This document shows, piece by piece, positions 1 to 4,843 of a stretch of 10,852 bases of DNA (the first letter of the stretch is position 1; each line of letters starts with the position of its first letter). The notes beneath the pieces are model-generated. The model saw only the letters and a program-made list of their open reading frames with translations. It ran no database searches and was not told the DNA's origin. The position numbers were made by a program, and so were the translations under genes. Source of the DNA: Caldiserica bacterium UBA646 (GTDB lineage: Bacteria; Caldisericota; Caldisericia; Caldisericales; Caldisericaceae). The DNA lies in contig DBOM01000082.1 of NCBI GenBank assembly GCA_002299965.1, positions 1 to 10,852 on the forward strand, read 5' to 3'.

Positions 1-24
1 TCCGAGAGATTTTTATCCTCTCTA

Positions 25-75
25 TATATTAGATACCTAACTGGCAAAATTTTCCACACTTTTTGAAAGAATTTT
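25..75 (-). repeat. Promoter-like repeat copy A (diverged)
   Basis: This stretch matches 257-307 at 47 of 51 positions by eye. It aligns, on the minus strand, with the TGTCAC-N17-CGTC element at 2764-2802. The equivalent boxes here are TGTGGA (53-58) and TATC (32-35), again 17 bases apart, followed by TAATATAT. The ECF-type consensus is therefore eroded although length and spacing are kept. It would read leftward out of the window, so any gene it serves is not visible. Promoter activity is inference; the repeat itself is seen directly. Confidence 0.6.
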
Positions 76-171
76 CAGACTTTTTTCTATTATTCTCATA
101 AATGACTCTTTAAACCGCTATTCTTTGAATAACTTTTACATTTATCTTTTTATATTCAACATTTTTACATT

Positions 172-240
172 CACAATTGCACCGCCTCCTTTAAATAAAA
201 TTTTCCTTTTCTGCATTTCTTTTTGCTGCGCCTCCTATTA
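172..240 (-). repeat. Leader repeat, copy B, with twin GGAGGCG motifs
   Basis: Read on the minus strand, this has two spaced motifs of the form GGAGGCG-nn-GCAA, one near 225-236 and one near 178-190. Each contains AGGAGG. The same arrangement recurs at about 2594-2744, where both motifs read GGAGATG instead. The segment AATTTTATTT-A-AAGGAG before the second motif is nearly identical in the two copies. It may be a translated leader, a structured RNA or just repeated ribosome-binding sequence; the function is unknown. Confidence 0.5.
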
Positions 241-256
241 AAAATTTATTCTCCCA

Positions 257-307
257 TATATTAGATCCCTAACTGGCAAAATTTTTCGCACTTTTTAAAA
301 GAATTTT
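257..307 (-). repeat. Promoter-like repeat copy B (diverged)
   Basis: Near-duplicate of 25-75 lying 232 bases away, and related to the promoter-like element at 2764-2802. On the minus strand the boxes are TGCGAA (285-290) and GATC (264-267) with a 17-base spacer, followed by CTAATATAT. Downstream on the same strand comes a leader (about 172-240) that is also shared with the 2764-2802 copy, so the whole promoter-plus-leader module is duplicated. No gene of normal size follows before copy A, so this could be a relic, a small-RNA promoter or a tiny-peptide unit. Confidence 0.6.
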
Positions 308-456
308 TAAAAATCTTAATTAATTGTTAGGCAAGACATTATAAAAATCAGATTGGTTTAATGTTGTGTTCGATAAAATCTTTTTTAAAAACATAGAATC
401 TATCATTTTTGCAATTGAAAGATTGGAGGCTTTTAGCCTCTGGCATATTGTCAGCG

Positions 457-489
457 AAAATAAAAAGGAGGGCGACAATCCCCCTCCCA
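457..489 (-). terminator. Intrinsic terminator after the lipoprotein gene
   Basis: On the minus strand GGAGGG (487-482) pairs with CCCTCC (472-467) around a 9-base loop, and is followed at once by TTTTTATTTT (466-457). It lies about 55 bases past the stop codon of the lipoprotein gene. A GC-rich stem in an AT-rich setting with an immediate U tract is a textbook rho-independent terminator. It closes the 2380-543 transcription unit. Confidence 0.85.
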
Positions 490-542
490 AAATGCTGCAT
501 CTCTGATTTGAGTTAATAATTTGCCCTTTTACATTCCTCCAG

Positions 543-1691
543 TCATTTAGGAAATACGATAGATGAGTTTTTATTCAAAGTTGTAGTTGAAAGAACATTT
601 CCATCTTTGTCCATTATTTCCACGTTGCCATTTACAAGATGCATCATCCCCACCTTTTCTTCATTTTTAAAGGCATATATATAGTGGTCATTACCTGCAC
701 CTTTAAGAATAATAAATTGAGCAATAATCATATCATTAAAGCTACCCAAAATAGAAGCGTAATATCCAATATCCTCTTCGCTTCGTTCAGATGCTACTAT
801 TTTCTTCCACCTACTGCAAATAAACTTTTTTGTATCAATTTTTGTTGCTATACTACAGCAACCACTGGGTACATAAAAACTTCCGTCAAAATAAACAGAG
901 GTGGTGGAGTCGGAAGATTTACCAGGGGAAAGACCTGCATCCTCTTCAACAGAAATCTTGTTCCATTTGATTGCCCAGTTTCCTTTATCCACAGTGCAGA
1001 GAAACAAGTCCATTCCTGTTTGAGGATTATAGCCACCAGAAACAAGAATATTTAGATTGGTCCCATCATTGCCAATCGCAATTGGATAAGAGGGTTGAGA
1101 ATTTGTATCTTGAAATTCATAATTAAGATTAAGTTCTTTTTCAACATACTTTTCGCCGTCCCATAGTTTTACAGTGTATTTATAATCACGTTCATCCCCA
1201 GTTGCAATTCTTTTCATCTCTACATCTTTCCCAAAAATTAATCTGTCTATAACTAGAAAACCATTTAGCATTTCTTTAGATATATCAACAGTCTCTGTTC
1301 TCTTGTATATTTGCTTTGGGATCTTGAAAAATGAAAATGAAGGAAGAATAATGCAATCCTTCCCGTCCCAATACAAGGGTCTATCGCCGTTATATCTCTC
1401 GTAGCTTGCCTGTTCGCTTTTTATGTCAGTTGTTTGCGTTACAGTATAAACAACTTTGTCAGTTTGGATAATCTTCCCATTCTTTAAGTCCCAGAAGTTA
1501 AGGTAAGCTTTTTTAACGTTTTCATTGTTAACACTTCCCGGTACTAAGGTAATAAAAGGAATAGATCCGTCTGGTGTCTCAATATTGATAGATTGCCCTG
1601 GTTTATTAATGTTACCTGTCTTACCACATCCAAGAAGAGTTGTGCTAATTACAAAAACAACTAAAATCAAAATTATAATTTTTGACTTCAT
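543..1691 (-). CDS. Exported lipoprotein of unknown function
   Basis: A 382-residue protein starting at ATG 1691, with AGGAGG (1697-1702) five bases upstream. Residues 1-21 are a short lysine-bearing N-terminus and hydrophobic core ending in LLGC, a lipobox that predicts lipidation of Cys22 and anchoring on the outer face of the cytoplasmic membrane. Beyond the signal the protein is soluble. It has repeated short beta-rich segments with W-D/D-G turns (LYWDGKD, KLWDGEK, IGNDGT, VYFDGSF), loosely suggestive of a beta-propeller, but I cannot assign a family. A vicinal Cys pair occurs in PSGCCS. It follows the exported protein at 1730-2380 with a 38-base gap, so the two are probably co-transcribed and ended by the 457-489 terminator. 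The upstream ECF-like promoter at 2764-2802 suggests an envelope-response role, but that is inference. Confidence 0.85.
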   Translation of the reverse strand: MKSKIIILILVVFVISTTLLGCGKTGNINKPGQSINIETPDGSIPFITLVPGSVNNENVKKAYLNFWDLKNGKIIQTDKVVYTVTQTTDIKSEQASYERYNGDRPLYWDGKDCIILPSFSFFKIPKQIYKRTETVDISKEMLNGFLVIDRLIFGKDVEMKRIATGDERDYKYTVKLWDGEKYVEKELNLNYEFQDTNSQPSYPIAIGNDGTNLNILVSGGYNPQTGMDLFLCTVDKGNWAIKWNKISVEEDAGLSPGKSSDSTTSVYFDGSFYVPSGCCSIATKIDTKKFICSRWKKIVASERSEEDIGYYASILGSFNDMIIAQFIILKGAGNDHYIYAFKNEEKVGMMHLVNGNVEIMDKDGNVLSTTTLNKNSSIVFPK

Positions 1692-1729
1692 TATTTCCTC
1701 CTATAAAATAGTATAGCAATTTATCACAA

Positions 1730-2380
1730 TTACTTCCCACCGCTCACTTTCTTAAATGTCTCTTCCATTGCTTCTTCACCATTCCTTTCCATCTTTTCAG
1801 CAGTTTCAAGTATTGGTGAAGGAACTGGATAGAAATCATCTCCTTTGTTTGTTGAGGATGGCTCACTGATATACAATTTCACACTGTCTTTTTCTACAGT
1901 ACCATCATTTTCCAGATTTGCTGCAATCTTATACGTTGCATAAGTTGTAGGTTCGGGTTTACCTATGTAATCCTTTAGTTCCAATTTCCAATCATTTATT
2001 AAGTTATTTGCTGCTTCAATTTGGGCTTTGGAAGCAACTGCTCTTTTAGAGTTTAAATAATTTAGCATACCTTTCATAAACGGAAGATCTTCGATTCTCT
2101 CGGCTTTTAGCGTTAAATCAATTTTTGCATCAAAAACAGCACTTGCAACTCCATTTCTTAATGTTACGGAATCAGGTTTAAGTGATAGATCAACACTAAT
2201 ATTTTTGTAATACTGCGAATAGTTGCTAATAATCCAGTTTTGTAATGCATCTGAAAGCTCTTGAGAGAGTGCTTTTGCATCATAAGGAATATTTGCGTTT
2301 GCAAAATTCCTTACAGAAAAACCTGCTGCCATTGCTGTAATGATAACAGCAATCAATAAAACCTTGTAAAATTTTCTCAT
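1730..2380 (-). CDS. Small exported protein of unknown function
   Basis: A 216-residue protein starting at ATG 2380; AAGGAGA lies about seven bases upstream. Residues 1-29 form a typical signal peptide: positive MRKFYK, hydrophobic core, then AxA-type FANA with likely cleavage after Ala29. No lipobox and no second membrane helix are visible. The mature part mixes amphipathic helices with a beta-rich middle (SVDLSLKPDSVTLRNG) and ends in a charged Glu/Lys-rich helix. I recognise no family. It is the first gene of a probable two-gene unit with the lipoprotein at 543-1691. About 380 bases separate its start from the ECF-like promoter at 2764-2802, so if that promoter is used the mRNA has a long leader. 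Confidence 0.85.
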   Translation of the reverse strand: MRKFYKVLLIAVIITAMAAGFSVRNFANANIPYDAKALSQELSDALQNWIISNYSQYYKNISVDLSLKPDSVTLRNGVASAVFDAKIDLTLKAERIEDLPFMKGMLNYLNSKRAVASKAQIEAANNLINDWKLELKDYIGKPEPTTYATYKIAANLENDGTVEKDSVKLYISEPSSTNKGDDFYPVPSPILETAEKMERNGEEAMEETFKKVSGGK

Positions 2381-2593
2381 AATGTTTCTCCTTTCTTTTA
2401 ATTTTAATAAACTTTTAAAAATACTTACTTCTCTCTAAAAATACTTCATAATCTTTATTTTCAGTTTAATTTCAATCTTTTCCTGAACCTTTATCGATAA
2501 TTTTTACCTTTTTCCTCTGCTTTAACATATTCCAGAACAACAGATCTCTCATTATCTCTTTGGCTCGCTCCATTTTTTTGTCTCATATGCATT

Positions 2594-2744
2594 CATATTG
2601 CACCATCTCCTTCAAATAAAATGTTTCTTAAAATAATACCCATCTGTTAAGACTGAGATTGCTTCACCCCTTCGAGGTTCGTAAAGACAAAGAAAAGAAG
2701 TCGCAATATCAACCTTTTCTTCGTTTCTTTCCGCTGCATCTCCT
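2594..2744 (-). repeat. Leader repeat, copy C, with twin GGAGATG motifs
   Basis: This is the counterpart of 172-240. Read on the minus strand, TAGTAGGAGATGCAGC (ending near 2731) and GAAGGAGATGGTGCAA (2613-2598) match TAATAGGAGGCGCAGC and AAAGGAGGCGGTGCAA of the other copy. Between the two motifs this copy has about 90 extra bases. The second motif is followed by ATGAATG at 2596, where copy B has GTGAATG. The conserved spacing to the start-like codon hints at translation of a very short peptide, but the peptides themselves do not resemble each other beyond the first residues. Confidence 0.5.
2623..2712. mobile_element. Probable small palindromic insertion (REP/MITE-like)
   Basis: Aligning the leader here with the copy at 172-240 shows roughly 90 bases present only here, between AAATAAAAT and CCTTTTCT. 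The extra DNA has inverted ends: GAGATTGCTTC (2655-2665) faces GAAGTCGCAATATC (2697-2710). Short dispersed repeats of the form ATTGCGA...GAAGCAATCTC are common in many bacterial genomes, and this resembles them. The ends of the insertion do not coincide exactly with the inverted arms, and no target duplication is obvious. The mobile nature is inferred. Confidence 0.45.
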
Positions 2745-2763
2745 ACTAAAAATTTACTCTTCT

Positions 2764-2802
2764 ATATATAAGACGCATAAACTTGCAAAAATGTGACACT
2801 TT
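2764..2802 (-). promoter_or_regulatory. Candidate ECF-sigma promoter (copy C)
   Basis: On the minus strand, TGTCAC (2798-2793) is separated by 17 bases from CGTC (2775-2772), followed by TTATATAT. This is the layout of ECF-sigma promoters (a TGnAAC-like -35 and a CGTC-like -10 about 16-17 bases apart). It shares two exact blocks, AAAGTGTCACA (11 bases) and TGCGTCTTATATAT (14 bases), with the element at 4121-4154 in the nearby sigma gene. It faces the exported-protein and lipoprotein genes. Confidence 0.6.
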
Positions 2803-2860
2803 TTTAAGGAGAATTTTTTAATGAATGACAAAAATCTTTTTCAGATTTTAAATGCTTCAA

Positions 2861-2876
2861 GAATTCTTAAGAATTC
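2861..2876. repeat. Perfect 16-base palindrome
   Basis: GAATTCTTAAGAATTC is a perfect inverted repeat that overlaps the stop codon of the candidate anti-sigma gene (TGA at 2877-2875 on the minus strand). It lacks GC content and a following U tract, so it is not a good terminator. It may be an operator, or only chance in AT-rich DNA. Confidence 0.4.
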
Positions 2877-4107
2877 AATGTATATTTGCAAGATCTTCTA
2901 CTGCTTTTTTGTTGATAATTTCTATCCTTGCTTCTTTAGCAAGCTTTAATTCTAATTTGGAAATCACCTTTTCTGCTTCTACTTTTTTCTTTGATTGTTT
3001 CACCAAAAATGCAGCTTCCCCTCTGGAGATAGCACGCGGCGCTTCGTAATTAAAAATGCAAACAAGATGATACTCGTCATTGTCCTTCACTTCGGAAAGG
3101 TAAGGAAGTTCTTTATTTTTTTGAAAAGCTTTCTTAAGATAACCCGGAAAATCATTAAAATCTGTAAATGTTAAATTAGTCAAAGCACCCTGGGAAGTTT
3201 TTTGGGTAATCTCGTCAAGCATAACATAACAAGGATTATATTTTGCTTCAAATAAAGCAAAAGCTTTATCTGCTTCCTCTTTTGAGGGAAAGGTAACCTC
3301 CGCAAATGTAATAAGCCCTTTGCCATGCGTTGCTATATAATGGTTTATTTCCTCTTCAGTTACATCGGGAACAGTTATGCTATCTTCAATGTCTTCCTTA
3401 AGTGCGCGGGTATACTCGTCAGTTTTCAATTGAGGTACTATGATTTTGTCAAAAAATTCATCTTCGGTAAGATTACTGTGGCTCACTGCATCTCTTATGA
3501 TTTTGCTCTTTTCTTTAAAATATTTGTGTGCAATAGGATCCAGGTGAATACCCTGTGGAATATCGCCTTGAACTTCATAATCGAACCATTCCTTTTGTGG
3601 TATAAAAATTATATCAAGCTCGTAACCCTTTCTACGCATATATTGAGCAAAGAGTGCTTTATTTATCATATCGTTCAGTATATCTACGGGATCTGGTGGA
3701 GTTCCTACAAATTGTTCTCCATAGTACTTTTCATGAAACTCATAAGAAGCCTTTTTTAAGAAGTACTCATTCGCTACATTGGAAAGATAAATAGGTACAC
3801 CATTCACTCTTGCAACAACCGTATCGTTCATCTTTGCAAAATAGATATATTTTCCGAATACGCTCAAAAATGGAGGTGCACCCTTTACATAACCATTAAG
3901 CGCGGCACTCCCAAAAACAATAAAGAAAACTATTGCTATACTTACAAGAGCGAATGCAAATTTCCTTTTCCGGTGTTGACTTTGCACATGGACAAGTTTT
4001 GGGAAGTTATTATCTATAAACCTCCTCTCGCACCGCAAAACCTCTTTTCCAGGTAAGCATGGTGCTTTTACTTTTTCAAGCATTTTTATCAATTCATCCT
4101 TTTTCAT
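2875..4107 (-). CDS. Candidate anti-sigma factor with SurA/parvulin-like outer domain
   Basis: 410 residues from ATG 4107. GGAG (4117-4114) sits six bases upstream, whereas an in-frame TTG at 4161 lacks such support and would add 18 residues read from the sigma gene. The start overlaps the sigma gene by 14 bases, implying translational coupling. Residues 1-49 are charged and presumably cytoplasmic, 50-69 form one transmembrane helix, and 70-410 lie outside. Residues 95-165 resemble the SurA/PrsA N-terminal chaperone fold (VVARVNGVPIYLSNV). Residues 247-258 (VPDVTEEEINHY) look like the usual linker before a PpiC domain. Residues 265-357 resemble a degenerate parvulin (SQGALTNLTF, YLKKAF, DEYHLVCIF) without clear catalytic His/Cys residues. 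No zinc-type HxxxCxxC anti-sigma motif is present. Its place directly after an ECF sigma gene and its topology suggest an anti-sigma factor that senses protein folding at the cell surface. The alternative is a membrane foldase that is only co-expressed. Confidence 0.75.
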   Translation of the reverse strand: MKKDELIKMLEKVKAPCLPGKEVLRCERRFIDNNFPKLVHVQSQHRKRKFAFALVSIAIVFFIVFGSAALNGYVKGAPPFLSVFGKYIYFAKMNDTVVARVNGVPIYLSNVANEYFLKKASYEFHEKYYGEQFVGTPPDPVDILNDMINKALFAQYMRRKGYELDIIFIPQKEWFDYEVQGDIPQGIHLDPIAHKYFKEKSKIIRDAVSHSNLTEDEFFDKIIVPQLKTDEYTRALKEDIEDSITVPDVTEEEINHYIATHGKGLITFAEVTFPSKEEADKAFALFEAKYNPCYVMLDEITQKTSQGALTNLTFTDFNDFPGYLKKAFQKNKELPYLSEVKDNDEYHLVCIFNYEAPRAISRGEAAFLVKQSKKKVEAEKVISKLELKLAKEARIEIINKKAVEDLANIH

Positions 4108-4669
4108 TTTTATCTCCATATATAAGACGCAAAATTTCCAAATCTGTGACACTTTCTTCAATATCTTTTTTCAAAGCATCTAATGCTCGATAAAATGTTC
4201 TTCTTGCTGCAACAGGTGTTTTATTAAGAACTGCAGCTATTTCTTCATTGGATGCATTACTGAAGAATCTTAAAATAATCACAGTTTGATAAGCAGGCTT
4301 AAGATTTTTTATATGCTCATGCAGTATTTTATAAGAAGACTCTTCCTGGGTAATATCTTCCACGGGCAAATTATTTTTCAATTTTTCTTTTTGCTTTATG
4401 TTTCGTATCTCTTTTCTATAATAATTATTTACAACATTTGTTGCAATCCTTAATATCCAGAAGATTAAAGGACATTTCCTTTTGAAAGAGTGGAGATTAT
4501 TGAACACTTTTAAAAAAGTTTCCTGAGTAAGATCTTCCGAAACGTTTCTGTCAAAAGTCCTTCTATATATATAATTGAGCACTTCTCCATAATAGAGATG
4601 TACGAATTTCTCAAACGCTTCTCTGCTCTTCAATGCTTTGTCTATTAAATCGTTTTCATCTATTTCCAT
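4094..4669 (-). CDS. ECF-type RNA polymerase sigma factor
   Basis: 191 residues from ATG 4669, within the usual ECF length. Residues 20-87 match sigma region 2, with the DLTQETFLKVF core-binding helix (47-57) and a -10-recognition part with WILRIATNVVNNYYR (71-85). Residues 115-170 match region 4: LKPAYQTVIILRFF, then the helix-turn-helix NEEIAAVLNKTPVAARRTFYRALDALK, which binds the -35 element. There is no region 3 and no region 1. A 21-residue tail (171-191) follows; its DNA contains the promoter-like element at 4121-4154. An in-frame ATG at 4705 would add 12 hydrophobic residues and is less likely. Neither start has a Shine-Dalgarno sequence. The gene overlaps the candidate anti-sigma gene by 14 bases, the classical sigma/anti-sigma arrangement. 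It is divergent from the polysaccharide operon. Confidence 0.92.
   Translation of the reverse strand: MEIDENDLIDKALKSREAFEKFVHLYYGEVLNYIYRRTFDRNVSEDLTQETFLKVFNNLHSFKRKCPLIFWILRIATNVVNNYYRKEIRNIKQKEKLKNNLPVEDITQEESSYKILHEHIKNLKPAYQTVIILRFFSNASNEEIAAVLNKTPVAARRTFYRALDALKKDIEESVTDLEILRLIYGDKNEKG
4121..4154 (-). promoter_or_regulatory. Candidate ECF-sigma promoter inside the sigma gene (copy D)
   Basis: On the minus strand, TGTCAC (4151-4146) lies 16 bases before CGTC (4129-4126), followed by TTATATAT. The element lies in the codons for the sigma factor's C-terminal tail, beyond region 4. Transcription starting 6-9 bases after CGTC would begin just before the GGAG ribosome site (4117-4114) of the next gene, giving a minimal leader. 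The long exact matches to 2764-2802 argue against coincidence. An extra internal promoter would raise anti-sigma over sigma, a negative feedback loop (inference). Confidence 0.55.
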
Positions 4670-4694
4670 CTTATATATTATAGGATAAATCCAT

Positions 4695-4722
4695 AGAATA
4701 TACATACCGAATATAATCTCAA
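4695..4722 (-). promoter_or_regulatory. Possible promoter of the sigma gene
   Basis: On the minus strand TTGAGA (4722-4717) and TATTCT (4700-4695) are 16 bases apart, a fair housekeeping-type match. A second -10-like TATAAT at 4682-4677 stands only seven bases before the ATG at 4669 and would give a leaderless mRNA, but it has no good -35. Which is used cannot be decided by eye. Confidence 0.35.
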
Positions 4723-4780
4723 AATTCCTGCCTGGAATGGAGAAAATTTACTTTATCACAGTATCTGACCTCAGTAGTAG

Positions 4781-4808
4781 TTGCAAATATTTTTTCCTTT
4801 TGTAAAAT
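4781..4808 (+). promoter_or_regulatory. Possible promoter of the polysaccharide operon
   Basis: TTGCAA (4781-4786) and TAAAAT (4803-4808) are separated by 16 bases. The predicted start near 4815 leaves a leader of about 30 bases before ATG 4844, with GGAGGG at 4834-4839. Confidence 0.45.
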
Positions 4809-4843
4809 TACAATTAATTGGCAATGTTTTCGCGGAGGGAAAT

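Larger units (their letters stand above)
1..542. other. Gene-free region with repeats and terminator
   Basis: No convincing protein gene is present. The region contains the terminator of the lipoprotein gene (457-489), two promoter-like repeats (25-75, 257-307), and a leader-like segment with two AGGAGG motifs on the minus strand (231-236 and 185-190). Tiny minus-strand reading frames exist: 24 codons from ATG at 216 to TAA at 142, and a shorter in-frame GTG start at 174 with AGGAGG 10 bases upstream. They have no independent support. A small GAGGCT/AGCCTC hairpin lies at 426-440. Bases 310-420 show nothing I recognise. Confidence 0.6.
2381..2874. other. Long intergenic leader region
   Basis: There is no normal-sized gene between the exported-protein gene and the end of the candidate anti-sigma gene. 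On the minus strand, in transcription order, it holds a perfect palindrome at the upstream stop codon (2861-2876), an ECF-like promoter (2764-2802), a leader repeat with twin GGAGATG motifs (2594-2744), and an insertion of about 90 bases with inverted ends within that leader (2623-2712). Two tiny reading frames follow: 14 codons from ATG 2596 to TAA 2552 with AAGGAG 10 bases upstream, and 33 codons from ATG 2573 to TGA 2472 without a clear ribosome site. Neither is convincing as a protein. Confidence 0.6.

Noticed and set aside
426..440. GAGGCT-TTT-AGCCTC hairpin as a terminator
   Set aside because: The stem is good but no U tract follows on either strand; the hairpin at 457-489 already serves the upstream gene.
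1..542. CRISPR array or tandem-repeat locus
   Set aside because: Only two repeat copies of about 51 bases, 232 bases apart, with unequal surroundings; this fits duplicated promoter-leader modules, not a CRISPR array.
2472..2573. 33-codon minus-strand frame as a small protein
   Set aside because: It has no clear ribosome-binding site, no recognisable domain and no matching peptide in the related leader copy.
2821..2949. Plus-strand 42-codon frame with AAGGAG nine bases upstream
   Set aside because: It is mostly antisense to the candidate anti-sigma gene, its product is Phe/Cys-rich as expected from antisense of coding DNA, and the apparent ribosome site falls in the repeat region next to the ECF-like element.
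4108..4161. In-frame TTG extension of the candidate anti-sigma gene
   Set aside because: The added residues are read from the sigma factor's C-terminal codons in another frame, and GGAG is placed correctly only for ATG 4107.
4695..4745. ECF-type autoregulatory promoter upstream of the sigma gene
   Set aside because: The best alignment (GGCAGG-N17-CGGT on the minus strand) shares spacing and a TTTTG stretch with the other copies but not the TGTCAC or CGTC boxes.
4781..4843. In-frame TTG extension of the UDP-sugar dehydrogenase
   Set aside because: GGAGGG directly before ATG 4844 and the Rossmann motif starting eight residues later fix the start; the TTG overlaps the likely -35 box.
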